In this document: positions 26,033-33,892 of the stretch, one piece after another | Layout: each line of letters starts with the position of its first letter | Position numbering within the stretch: the first letter of the stretch is position 1 | Source of the DNA: Streptomyces triticisoli | GTDB lineage: Bacteria; Actinomycetota; Actinomycetes; Streptomycetales; Streptomycetaceae | DNA: 33,934 nt | Direction of reading: 5' to 3' | Assembly: GCF_003270085.1 (NCBI RefSeq) | Contig: NZ_QFDQ01000053.1 | Coordinates: forward strand, 1-33,934 | Notes under the pieces: generated by a model | Told to the model about the DNA's origin: nothing | What the model saw: the letters and a program-made list of their open reading frames with translations, nothing else | The model's database searches: none | Translations under genes and position numbers: made by a program

Positions 26033-26973
26033 AGCCCCAGGTCTTCCTCTGGGCGACCGATGAGGGCGAGCAGGCCCGCACCGAACGCGGTGAGCTCGAA
26101 TCCGGTGCCGTCGGCGGTGCTGTCGTAGGCGTATCCCTCGAGTACCCGGTCGTCCGGCGGGCGCAGCGCCGTTCTGCCGTTCTCCCGGAAAGGGCCGAGA
26201 GCTTTGTGCAGGAGCCTCAGGTTCATCCTGCGCAACGGCATCCGGATGGCGCTCCCTTGGGTGTCGCGGTGCAGCATGAACGCCTGCACGGTGCCCTTTC
26301 TGGGCAGGGAGCGCAGTCCCTCGGCGAGGCCGATCAGGTAAGGGGTGGCGGCCTTGTAACCGGCGGAGAGGTGGAAGAGGAAGTCCTCGTCGCCGGAGTC
26401 GGCGACCTTGGTGACCAGGGTGCGGCCGAGGGTGCCGAGCCCTTCCATGGCGCGGGTGAAGTCGCTCTCGGTGCGCGGGTCGAGGCCCGGCACGCGCACG
26501 ATGAGAGCGTGTCCGCGCGGGGCGGTGGGAAGCTCGGCGGGCCCGGCCAGGTATTCGACGCGGTCGAGGTCCCCGCCGGTGAGGGCGAGGGCGTTCCAGA
26601 GTGCGGCGGTGAGGCCGTCGACGGTGTCCGTCGCGAGCAGGACGGCCACGTCGTCCGCGGCCAGGAGGCGTCGGCCGCCTGGGGCGCGGGTGAGGGTGTC
26701 CAGTTCGGCGCTGCTCACGCTGGGCCACCGTCCGGGCCTGATCTCGCGGACGAGCCGAACCAGGTGCCGGTGCTGGTCGGTGCCGGCGCTGAGGCAGGCG
26801 GCGAGTTCGTCTGCCGCGGCCTCGCTGTCGGTTCCGGCGATGTCCGAGAGGACGCAGGTGGGGGACGTGTCGCGGATGGCGTCGGCGAGGTCGGGGTCCA
26901 GGCCGCGAATCCTGCTGGGTGCTTCCAACGCGTCGAGGAGGTTGGAGCCGACGGAGACGATGTGCAGGGTCAC
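26029..26973 (-). CDS. CARF-domain-like protein, candidate cyclic oligoadenylate sensor
   Basis: 314 residues from GTG 26973. It begins HIVSVGSNLLDAL (4-16), the first strand and loop of CARF/APE2256-like proteins, and has LFHLSAGYKAATPYL (199-213), equivalent to their ligand-site TGGFK motif. The CARF-like fold would span ~1-235. The C-terminal ~75 residues (MNLRLLHKALGPF ... GFELTAFGAGLLALI) look like a small winged-helix unit. One R-x6-H exists (RMNLRLLH) but the region is short for a HEPN nuclease. Coupling by 4-nt overlap to the membrane protein suggests sensor and effector are separate chains. It starts 6 nt after the cmr6 stop. Confidence 0.7.
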   Translation of the reverse strand: MTLHIVSVGSNLLDALEAPSRIRGLDPDLADAIRDTSPTCVLSDIAGTDSEAAADELAACLSAGTDQHRHLVRLVREIRPGRWPSVSSAELDTLTRAPGGRRLLAADDVAVLLATDTVDGLTAALWNALALTGGDLDRVEYLAGPAELPTAPRGHALIVRVPGLDPRTESDFTRAMEGLGTLGRTLVTKVADSGDEDFLFHLSAGYKAATPYLIGLAEGLRSLPRKGTVQAFMLHRDTQGSAIRMPLRRMNLRLLHKALGPFRENGRTALRPPDDRVLEGYAYDSTADGTGFELTAFGAGLLALIGRPEEDLGL

Positions 26974-26979
26974 GGCCGG

Positions 26980-27981
26980 TCAGCCTTTCGCGGAAGGATC
27001 GGGGGACGGGGGCCAGTCGGGATCGGTGTCGATCTTCAGGTAGCCGTAGCCGGCCGAGGTCTTCGCTCCCGCGCCCAGTTCGTCGGCCGCGTCGCTCAGC
27101 CAGTGCTGCGCGCACCGGACGGCCTCGGCGTCGCAGCCGACGAGATCCACGGCGAACGTGGCTCCCCGCACGGTCAGGAAGGTGACCGGCACGGGGTTGT
27201 GGTGTTCCGCCGGTGGTACGAGCGGGACGGGGTCGCTCTTGTCGCCCACCGTCCGGTTCTCGTCGTCACGGGCGCTCTCCGCCGCCGTGTAGTACGGCTG
27301 TGCGTGGGGGGTGAGCACGTCGCGCTGCACGGCCGCCACCTCGGTCGGGAACGCGTCGAGGAACAGCACGCCGCCGCGGGACGCCTCACCGAGGCCGGTG
27401 TCCGCGGGCACATCTGCCCCGCCCACCGGGCGCGGCGTGCCGAACACCGCGTCGATCACCGCGGTGTCGGTGATGTTCCGCGCCGCCCAGGCCGCCGCCA
27501 TCCCCTTCAGCCCACTGGCGGGGAGCACCGGCCAGCCGTACGTGCCGTGCAGGGCGATGCCGATCTCGTGGGCGTTGTCCTTGGCTCCCATACCGGTGAT
27601 CAGGCGCCACTGGACTCGGGCGTGCAGGCGGACCACGGTGTGGCCGCCTTCCCGGAGGGCGAGCAGGCTGCGGGTGCGGCGGGCACGGGCCAGGGCGATG
27701 AGCTCCGCGTCCTGGCCGAGGTCGGCCCGGTCGGCCCAGCGCAGCAGGCGCTGGACCGCTCTCTTGTCGATGTCGGCTTTCCTGTCGGTTTCGGCCCGGC
27801 CCTGCGTCCACGTGACGAACGCGGTGCGGCGCAGGACGATCAGCGGGTTGGCCCCCTTGCCACCGCTTCCCTTTCCGCCGCCGAGTGTGCGCAGGCCGCC
27901 GCTGTCGCCGAGCGAGACGGCCTGCGAGAGGGGACCCACGGGTTTGCTGGGCCCCTGCACACTGTTCGCCCCCTCACTCAC
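26980..27981 (-). CDS. cmr6: type III-B RAMP protein Cmr6
   Basis: 333 residues. Family signs: HEIGIALHGTYGWPVLPASGLKGMA (~140-164, two overlapping blocks) and LGAGAKTSAGYGYLKI at the C-terminus, the Gly-rich loop of Cmr6. An N-terminal ~45-residue Gly/Ser-rich extension precedes the core. Cmr6 sits near the 3' crRNA end next to Cmr1. The ATG overlaps the cmr5 stop (ATGA). Confidence 0.92.
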   Translation of the reverse strand: MSEGANSVQGPSKPVGPLSQAVSLGDSGGLRTLGGGKGSGGKGANPLIVLRRTAFVTWTQGRAETDRKADIDKRAVQRLLRWADRADLGQDAELIALARARRTRSLLALREGGHTVVRLHARVQWRLITGMGAKDNAHEIGIALHGTYGWPVLPASGLKGMAAAWAARNITDTAVIDAVFGTPRPVGGADVPADTGLGEASRGGVLFLDAFPTEVAAVQRDVLTPHAQPYYTAAESARDDENRTVGDKSDPVPLVPPAEHHNPVPVTFLTVRGATFAVDLVGCDAEAVRCAQHWLSDAADELGAGAKTSAGYGYLKIDTDPDWPPSPDPSAKG

Positions 27982-28424
27982 GCGGTTCCCTCCCCGGACG
28001 GCCGCGCCCCGCCGGTCGCCGCGCCGGAGTCGGCGTTCGCGTCGCGGAAGCGGGCCTCGGCGAGGCGGCTGAGCCAGCCGGCCAGTGCGGAGATCTCCGC
28101 CGACGCGCGGCTGTAGTCCGGCCGGTCCGCCCGCCCGAGAGCTTCGAGAAGTTCGAAGTCGTCTCTCCAGTGAGTCTTCCCACCGATGAGGGCGCGGTCG
28201 CCAATGTGCTTGCGGATTCCGTCGGCGACCTTCCGGTATGCGGTCCCGAGTGCGCTGTCGTCCCTTTTCGACAGGACGAACGCGTAGGTGGCGGCGAGCC
28301 CCGCGGTGTGCAGCATCACCGGCAGCTGCCGGTAACGGGTACGCAGTCTCTTGTCGATCTTCTCGGGGAGCATGTCCTTAGCGGCCAGGGCCATTGCCTG
28401 GTCCACCCTCCTGGCCGCGCTCAT
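27978..28424 (-). CDS. cmr5: type III-B small subunit Cmr5
   Basis: 148 residues, all helical. RYRQLPVMLHTAGLAATYAFVL is the characteristic Cmr5 stretch (split here between YRQLPVML and GLAATYAFV), and the rest is helix-forming (DFELLEALGRA, EISALAGWLSRLAEARFRD). It forms the inner filament beside Cmr4. The ATG overlaps the cmr4 stop (ATGA); a longer in-frame start would overlap cmr4 by ~50 bp and is rejected. Confidence 0.9.
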   Translation of the reverse strand: MSAARRVDQAMALAAKDMLPEKIDKRLRTRYRQLPVMLHTAGLAATYAFVLSKRDDSALGTAYRKVADGIRKHIGDRALIGGKTHWRDDFELLEALGRADRPDYSRASAEISALAGWLSRLAEARFRDANADSGAATGGARPSGEGTA

Positions 28425-29401
28425 GCCGCACCCACCGCGCTCTCGATGCCGGCGCCGACGAGACGGCACCACACCAGTCCCTTGCCGATCGTCTCGTCGC
28501 CTCCGATCTGGATCTGCCGCCCGTGCAGAAGCTCCTTCACCTCGTCGACGACCAGCTCGGACAGCTCCGACGCGCGCAGTGTCAGGGAGGCGACGAGCAG
28601 TGTCTCGGCCGGGAGGTACTCGCTGTAGAACGGGCCGTGCTCCACGGTCTTGCCGCTGTTCAACTGGACCCGCGCGACCACTTCCGTGCAGTCGCGGTTC
28701 AGTTCGGGCATCACGTCGTCATCGACGACGAGCAGATCCCGCTTCAACTTGTCGGCGAACGGCTCGAACACGTCGTCCTCGCCGATCCCGTCCCCGGCGA
28801 TCCGCTCCGCCCAGGCGACCACCGCGGCATCGGGCTTCTCCGCGAGCGGCACCACCAGCGGGCCGAGGACCTCGTCACGGCTTTTTCCGCACCATTTCGC
28901 ATTCGTGGCCAGGGCCACGCCGTCCAGGGTGCGCTCCGGGGGCCCGAGGCGTGGACGCATCTCTTCGGGCAGGGCCAGATACTTGCGGGCCAGCCGTGCC
29001 AGGGCGAGATCCGAGGTGACCCAGGCGAACGTCTGCTGGAGCGTGGGGACGGGGAGCGCGACGAGCTGGGCGTCGCCGACGGCGAGCAAACCCGCGGTCG
29101 ACGCTCCCTGGCCTGCCGCGGCCTCCGCACGGTCCGCCGCGTCCGCACCGTCCTCGCCCGGCGCCGCCCCGGACGGGGGATCCGAGCCGAACACCGTCCG
29201 CAGGATGTCCGGGTCCCAGCCGTCGTCACGCGCGGCCTGCCGGAGTGCGCCCTTGAGGCTCTGGCCCCACACCACCGGGTAGCCGGTTCCCGCCTCACGC
29301 TGGATCGGCAGGTCGATCACCCCGGAGGCGTCGGCCGCTCCGGCGTGCAGCGGGGATTCCGCGTACAGGTAGAGCAGCCACTCGTTCTGGGCCCGGCTCA
29401 T
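28421..29401 (-). CDS. cmr4: type III-B backbone and target-RNA-cleaving subunit Cmr4
   Basis: 326 residues. Near the start SPLHAGAADASGVIDLPIQR carries the Asp of GVID (residue 30), at the place of the Cmr4 cleavage Asp, followed by PVVWGQSLKGALR. The C-terminal part has FYSEYLPAETLLVASL and QIGGDETIGKGLVWC. The residues needed for periodic target RNA cutting therefore appear intact. ATG 29401 overlaps the cmr3 stop (ATGA) and has GGGAG upstream; GTG 29407 is possible. Confidence 0.94.
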   Translation of the reverse strand: MSRAQNEWLLYLYAESPLHAGAADASGVIDLPIQREAGTGYPVVWGQSLKGALRQAARDDGWDPDILRTVFGSDPPSGAAPGEDGADAADRAEAAAGQGASTAGLLAVGDAQLVALPVPTLQQTFAWVTSDLALARLARKYLALPEEMRPRLGPPERTLDGVALATNAKWCGKSRDEVLGPLVVPLAEKPDAAVVAWAERIAGDGIGEDDVFEPFADKLKRDLLVVDDDVMPELNRDCTEVVARVQLNSGKTVEHGPFYSEYLPAETLLVASLTLRASELSELVVDEVKELLHGRQIQIGGDETIGKGLVWCRLVGAGIESAVGAA

Positions 29402-30474
29402 GTCCACACTCCCGTCAACACCACTCCGAAACCAGCCGTGCGCAGCCGGTCCTCACGCCCCCGCCCGTACGCCGTGCCATGCGCGCCGGGCGCGTTCGAG
29501 CCGCCCAGCGCCCAGGCGCGCGCCGCGGCGGCGCCCGCGAACCGCAGGCGGTACACCGACCCGGCCGGCACCGCCCAGCGCAGCATCCGGTCACGCGGAC
29601 GTCCGCCCTCCGGCCCGGGCGTGGCGGTGGCGACCGGTTCGGCGTCACCCACAGCGGCAGCCACCAACTCCGCCCCGTCGGGCGGCGGAAGCCGCCAGCC
29701 GTCCGGCCACAACGCCGACGTCGCCACGTACACCGCGACCCGGCCACCGCTGAACGCCCTCGCGTCCGATGGAGGCGCCGGCCACCGCACGGCGTCCGCG
29801 ACCTCGACCCACGCCTGCCGCCCGCGCCCACCGAACCGCACGCTCTGCCGCGGCTCGACCTCGCCCCAGTCGTCGGGCAGGACGCACTCCGCGAGAAAGC
29901 CCCATCCCTCTGTCAGGCGCAGGTGTGCCGCCTGGTAGAGGAATCCGGTGCGCGCCGTGCGCTCCTCGGTGCGGGCCAGACCGACGTGCGGTTCGGTCTC
30001 CGCGGGATCCCGGGCCATGTGCCGTATCCCGTCGGCGGGCATCACCCGCGTGGTGAGGTCTCCGGCCAGGTAGCGCCGCATCTCGTCACCGGGCAGCCAC
30101 CCTCCCCAGCGCTGTTCCATCCCCACCGACCCGTCCGCGCCGAGCCAGGACCGCACAGCGCCCAAGTCGGTGGTGGAGCCCTCGGGCATCTCCTGCGGGC
30201 TCAGCCGCGCCACCTCGCCCGTGCCCACGGCGACGACATCGGCCGGTGTACGGAAGTACGGGGTCCAGTTCCCCGTACGCGAACGGCGAGCCAGCACCGG
30301 ACCCCGCACCTCGTCCGGCTCCCGGCCGAACGCGGCGCCGACCGCGCCGGCGATGGTGCTCGGGCTCGGCCACACCGCCCGGGCCGCGCTGTCCGCGCCT
30401 GCCTCGAACGCCCGCCCGTCGCGGATGAACAGCGAGTCGCGGGGCGTGAACGCCAGCCACACCGATCGGGTCAC
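29398..30474 (-). CDS. cmr3: type III-B subunit Cmr3
   Basis: 358 residues from GTG 30474, which overlaps the cmr2 stop (GTGA). Family signs: WLAFTPRDSLFIRDGRAFEAG at the start in the order FTPRDSLFIRDGR, then PSPSTIAGAVGAAFGR, VGLARTEERTARTGFLYQ and, at the C-terminus, the Gly-rich RTAGFGVVLTGVW. Cmr3 binds the crRNA 5' handle and contacts Cmr2. Confidence 0.92.
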   Translation of the reverse strand: MTRSVWLAFTPRDSLFIRDGRAFEAGADSAARAVWPSPSTIAGAVGAAFGREPDEVRGPVLARRSRTGNWTPYFRTPADVVAVGTGEVARLSPQEMPEGSTTDLGAVRSWLGADGSVGMEQRWGGWLPGDEMRRYLAGDLTTRVMPADGIRHMARDPAETEPHVGLARTEERTARTGFLYQAAHLRLTEGWGFLAECVLPDDWGEVEPRQSVRFGGRGRQAWVEVADAVRWPAPPSDARAFSGGRVAVYVATSALWPDGWRLPPPDGAELVAAAVGDAEPVATATPGPEGGRPRDRMLRWAVPAGSVYRLRFAGAAAARAWALGGSNAPGAHGTAYGRGREDRLRTAGFGVVLTGVWT

Positions 30475-32441
30475 GCTCCGCCTCCCGCGCACTCCTGCCG
30501 CAGGAACGCGGCGACCTTCACCGGCTCGGCAAGCCGCGGACCGCGCCTGCCGGGCACCGGGCGACTCCTCTCGGCAGCCGCCAGCCGCACCAGGGCCTCC
30601 GCCTGCGCGCGCGTACCACCGTGACGGGTCACCAGGCGCCGCATTTCCGCTGCGAACAGGTCGTCGGGCAGGCTGACCAGCTCCGTCTCGTCGCGCAGGC
30701 AGTCCTGCACGAGCCGCAGCGACAGCCCTCCGGCGTCGCCGCCATCGCTTTCCGGCGTGCCGGAGAGGAACTCCTCGAAGTCCTCGACGGGGCCGCGCCT
30801 GTCCGCCGTACGCGTCCACGCCTGGACCGACTGCTCGCGCACGCCCGAGCGGCGCAGATACCCCACGGCGAGCCCGTTCTTCCTTTCGTCCTGCTCCTTC
30901 GCCGCTTCGAGCAGACGTTGGGCTTCGCTCACCGCCTGCTGCAGCGACGAGCGGTGGTGGAAGAAGAGAACTGCCGTGCTCGCGGTGGGCAGGGTCTCGG
31001 GTATCGCATCCTGGACGGCCCGGGCGGCGGCCAGTGCGTGCGCGGCGGGGGCGAAGGCCAGCAGGTCGTCGCCGCCCGCATAGACCGGGACGCCGAAGTG
31101 GTCGGCTTCCTCCAACAGTTCACACGTCTCCCGCGCCAGCGCCGACAGCCGCTCGGACACCTGTCGGTGCCACGCCTCCGTGACCGCGTTCCGTTGACGG
31201 CTCCCCGCGACCTCACCTCCGAGGAAACGCCCCATGCTGTCCAGGTCCTGCGCGATGACAGCGAGGTGAAGGACCGGCGGGCCCACACCTCGGTCCTTCA
31301 TCACTTTGTGCAGGGCATGCGCGGCCCGCTCGCCCTCCGCAACGGCCCTCGCACGCTTCTCGGCGGGAACTGAAGGGAATTCCCTGGCAAGAACGTCCTC
31401 CTGCCAGGTGTCCCGGTAGACCCAGCGGCCCGCCGAACCGGCCAGCCAGCTTCTGTCCGCTGTCGGCGGAGCGTCAGCCGCGAACGCGGCCAGCGGTTGT
31501 TCCCGTCCCCGGTCCAGGACCTGCGCGGCCACGTGCAGCGCGGACACCGCACGGGACACCTGCCGATCGCTCATCGCGGCCAGCACAAGGAACCGGAAGG
31601 GCGCCGAGGCGATCGAACTCGTCGACGGGAACCCCCTCGGCACCTCGCCGGGGCCGCCGTCGTCTCCCGCGCCACCGATGCGGCGATAGCGCCGCTTCAC
31701 CCAGTTCGCCGCCGCCAGCCGGTCCCGCTCATGGGACGGCACGCCCTTCGGCGGCTCCGGCTCGGCGGTCCAGCGGGGGCTGAGCGAGCACAACTCCCGG
31801 TCGGGCTCATCCACCGCGTCGAAGGCCCGGATGCGCTTGCGGGCGACGAGCAGGCGCTGCGCTGCGTCCCACTGCTCCGCGTAGTCCCCGGCCGAGGCCG
31901 GGACGCTGACCCACTGAACGCTCGGCATCCCCGGAGTCGCCACAGGCCTGCCCACCGCCTCGCGCACCAGCCCCGCCCAGTCCTGCCGCACGGCGTGGTC
32001 GGCGGCGGCAGCGACCTCGGCGCCCTTTCCCTCGGGCGCGAGCGCGACGATGCGGTTGGGCACCGTGGGGGCGCCAGGGGTGCCCGTCGACCCGCTGGCC
32101 AACCCGTCGTCCGGCTTGTTCGAGGCTTGTTCCAACGGCACGACGGCGGGAAACACGAGACGGGCACCGCGGCTCGCGCACTCCCGTGCGGCACGCGCGG
32201 ACAGCCGCGCGACGATGGCGCTGCCGGCGCTCAGATCGGACGTGGTCCTGGACTCCGTGATGAACTGCTGGACACCCGAGACAGCGATCACGACCAGATC
32301 GTGATGAGTCTCGGCCAGGCTGTCGCCCGATAAGTCGCCGGTGCTCTCGCCCAAGTCTGAGGGGACGTACCCCTCCGATGCCGCATTGCCGCCTTCGGAC
32401 ACGCGACCCCCCGTAGTAGCAGCGTGAAAGCGTGAGGCCAT
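30471..32441 (-). CDS. cmr2: type III-B signature protein Cmr2 (Cas10), HD-less, GGDD present
   Basis: 656 residues. After a ~45-residue non-conserved leader it begins directly with the first palm-like domain (VVIAVSGVQQFITESRTTSD, LSAGSAIVARLSARAA); no N-terminal HD nuclease is present. The second palm has VYAGGDDLLAFAP with GGDD at 456-459, the cyclase site that makes cyclic oligoadenylate. The usual Cys pairs of the Cas10 zinc finger are missing near 218 (LCSLSPRW). It heads the cas operon. ATG 32441 lacks a good ribosome binding site; GTG 32402, just after GGGGGG, may be the true start. Confidence 0.92.
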   Translation of the reverse strand: MASRFHAATTGGRVSEGGNAASEGYVPSDLGESTGDLSGDSLAETHHDLVVIAVSGVQQFITESRTTSDLSAGSAIVARLSARAARECASRGARLVFPAVVPLEQASNKPDDGLASGSTGTPGAPTVPNRIVALAPEGKGAEVAAAADHAVRQDWAGLVREAVGRPVATPGMPSVQWVSVPASAGDYAEQWDAAQRLLVARKRIRAFDAVDEPDRELCSLSPRWTAEPEPPKGVPSHERDRLAAANWVKRRYRRIGGAGDDGGPGEVPRGFPSTSSIASAPFRFLVLAAMSDRQVSRAVSALHVAAQVLDRGREQPLAAFAADAPPTADRSWLAGSAGRWVYRDTWQEDVLAREFPSVPAEKRARAVAEGERAAHALHKVMKDRGVGPPVLHLAVIAQDLDSMGRFLGGEVAGSRQRNAVTEAWHRQVSERLSALARETCELLEEADHFGVPVYAGGDDLLAFAPAAHALAAARAVQDAIPETLPTASTAVLFFHHRSSLQQAVSEAQRLLEAAKEQDERKNGLAVGYLRRSGVREQSVQAWTRTADRRGPVEDFEEFLSGTPESDGGDAGGLSLRLVQDCLRDETELVSLPDDLFAAEMRRLVTRHGGTRAQAEALVRLAAAERSRPVPGRRGPRLAEPVKVAAFLRQECAGGGA

Positions 32442-32488
32442 TAGCTACCGGAGAACCACACCAGTGTGCAACCTCACCGCCTCGGTTC
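32442..32488. promoter_or_regulatory. short junction that must hold or adjoin the cas operon promoter
   Basis: Only 47 bp separate the cmr2 ATG from the right direct repeat. I see no convincing -10/-35 pair on the minus strand here, so the promoter may lie within the repeat or the true cmr2 start may be GTG 32402. Confidence 0.25.
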
Positions 32489-32691
32489 ACGGCGCGGGTC
32501 AACTCCCGTGCACGGTCGCCGACAACGTCGCCCAGGGCATGGAACTCCTCAGCTCCACCACCGGCGTCGACCTGGCCCAGCTCCTCCAGGGCATCGCCGG
32601 ACGCGGTACGGCCAAGATCCCGGAGCAGGTCGGACCCTCGACTCCGGCGCCGGCCGAGCCGTCCCGCATCAAGGTCGACACCACCGAGTAG
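32489..32691 (+). pseudogene. flotillin C-terminal fragment
   Basis: The frame encodes the last ~67 residues of flotillin (VADNVAQGMELLSSTTG ... SRIKVDTTE) with changes such as Arg to Cys, Leu to Ile and two in the Ala-rich linker. An in-frame GTG at 32464, with GGAG ~10 nt upstream, could give a 75-residue product, but it lacks the membrane helix, SPFH domain and coiled coil. About half of the coding differences from the intact gene are silent, so both copies probably descend from functional genes. Confidence 0.8.
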
Positions 32692-32734
32692 AGCCTGGAA
32701 TGGGAGCGGGGTGACACGCCGACACCCCTGACCA

Positions 32735-32769
32735 CGGAGCCCGGACGCCCGAACAGCGCCCGGGCTCCG
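32735..32769 (+). terminator. second copy of the flotillin terminator
   Basis: The same 10-bp stem CGGAGCCCGG / CCGGGCTCCG and loop as at 16757-16791. Confidence 0.7.
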
Positions 32770-32888
32770 CTGTTTCCGGGGCTGCCCGCGACTTGCGCAC
32801 CCCGCCCAGCAGTCGCTCGTGCACGGCATCCGTCCCGGCAAGCGGTGAGGCCATGCCCCGATCAGCCGCCCCTGCCCCGCGCCTCCGG

Positions 32889-33716
32889 CTAGCTCTTGCG
32901 CCCCACCGCGCAGTAGGCGTCGACGGCGGCACCGCCCCCACCCGGCTCCCCGGTGGCCTCCGGCCGCCACTCCGGCACCCGCACGACCCCCGGCTCCACC
33001 AGCTCCAGCCCGTCGAAGAACCCGGCGATCTCCTCGACGCCGCGCACGTGGTACGGAACGGCACCACTCGCGTTGTACGCCTGGGACGCGGCGATCATGC
33101 CCTCGCTCGTCGCCGTACTGTCACTGATCACCAGGTGGCTGCCCGACCCGAGCCCCGCCATCAGCCGGCGCACCAGGTCACGGGCCTGCCCGTAGTCGCC
33201 CACATGACCGAGCGTGTTGAGGATCACCAGGCCGACCGGCTGGGTGAGGTCCAGCGTCCCGGCGGCGGCCCGCAGGACGGCCTCGGGGTCGTAGAGGTCG
33301 GCGTCCAGATAGTCGGTCCTGCCCTCGGGTGTACTCGTGAGCAGGGCGTGCGCGTGGGTGAGAACGATCGGGTCGTTGTCGACGTACACGATCCGCGCGT
33401 CCGGAGCGACGCGCTGCGCCACCTCATGCGTGTTGTCGGCGGTCGGCAGTCCGGTCCCGATGTCCAGGAACTGCCGTATCCCCTGCTCACCGGCGAGGTA
33501 CCGGACGGCCCTCCCCAGGAACTGCCGACTGGTCTGCGCCACGTCGACCAGCCCGGGGAAGATCCCCTTGATCTCGTCGCCGATCTCCCGGTCGACCTCG
33601 TAGTTGTCCTTGCCGCCGACGAAGTAGTTCCAGAACCGCGCCGAGTGCGGCTTGGTCGTGTCGATCCGGGCACGTGTCGTGAAACCGGCGCTGTCCTGAC
33701 TAAGGTCCTCGGACAC
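32889..33716 (-). CDS. SAM-dependent methyltransferase, DUF574 family
   Basis: 275 residues from GTG 33716, which has AGGAGG 7 nt upstream. Hallmarks: RFWNYFVGGKDNYEVDR near the start, QFLDIGTGLPTADNTH (SAM-binding loop), RIVYVDNDPIVLTHAHALL, and DLTQPVGLVILNTLGHV. The family is abundant in actinomycetes; substrates are mostly unknown. A longer in-frame start further upstream would add a poorly conserved ~39-residue leader and is not favoured. It faces the right direct repeat, and in strains without the island it would be flotillin's convergent neighbour. Confidence 0.9.
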   Translation of the reverse strand: MSEDLSQDSAGFTTRARIDTTKPHSARFWNYFVGGKDNYEVDREIGDEIKGIFPGLVDVAQTSRQFLGRAVRYLAGEQGIRQFLDIGTGLPTADNTHEVAQRVAPDARIVYVDNDPIVLTHAHALLTSTPEGRTDYLDADLYDPEAVLRAAAGTLDLTQPVGLVILNTLGHVGDYGQARDLVRRLMAGLGSGSHLVISDSTATSEGMIAASQAYNASGAVPYHVRGVEEIAGFFDGLELVEPGVVRVPEWRPEATGEPGGGGAAVDAYCAVGRKS

Positions 33717-33892
33717 GGGTGAGCCTCCTGTGGTGGGCGATGACCAGTGCAGCGCCCCCAACCTATGCGAACTGGCCATGACACGCGCAGAGTTCACGGC
33801 CTTCGAAGCGCAACCGCCGACCCGGCCGATCATGGCGACCTGTCCGCCGGGCCGGGCCGCCGCGACCGCCTGGCCGGCGCCGCGACGGGCCG

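Larger units (their letters stand above)
16517..32788. mobile_element. candidate genomic island carrying type III-B CRISPR-Cas
   Basis: The 15.7 kb between two ~295-bp direct repeats of the flotillin 3' end carries a toxin-antitoxin pair at its left edge, a regulatory trio and an entire CRISPR-Cas locus ending 48 bp before the right repeat. Duplication of a gene's 3' end at both borders is the classic footprint of integration into that end. No integrase, transposase or tRNA gene is visible, so the mechanism is unproven; a recombination event with a related strain's copy is an alternative. Confidence 0.55.
32489..32788 (+). repeat. right direct repeat: copy of flotillin 3' end plus terminator
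   Basis: About 300 bp, ~95% identical to 16517-16810, with an extra 6 nt just after the stop codon. It points the same way as the left copy. Similarity ends at 32788, 100 bp before the methyltransferase stop. Confidence 0.9.

Noticed and set aside
26029..26300. HEPN ribonuclease in the CARF protein
   Set aside because: There is a single R-x6-H (RMNLRLLH), but the C-terminal part is only ~75 residues and lacks the typical Arg-Asn...His context.
24554..27115. 853-residue protein spanning the CARF and membrane genes
   Set aside because: The first ~360 residues of that frame are an Arg/Pro-rich shadow of the CARF gene; the real gene begins at GTG 26032 with a GTGA overlap.
16811..32488. Integrase, transposase or tRNA att site for the island
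   Set aside because: No recombinase-like frame, IS end or tRNA cloverleaf was found inside the island or at its borders.
32464..32691. Genuine 75-residue gene
   Set aside because: It is a copy of the flotillin C-terminus with its 3' flank, without the functional domains.
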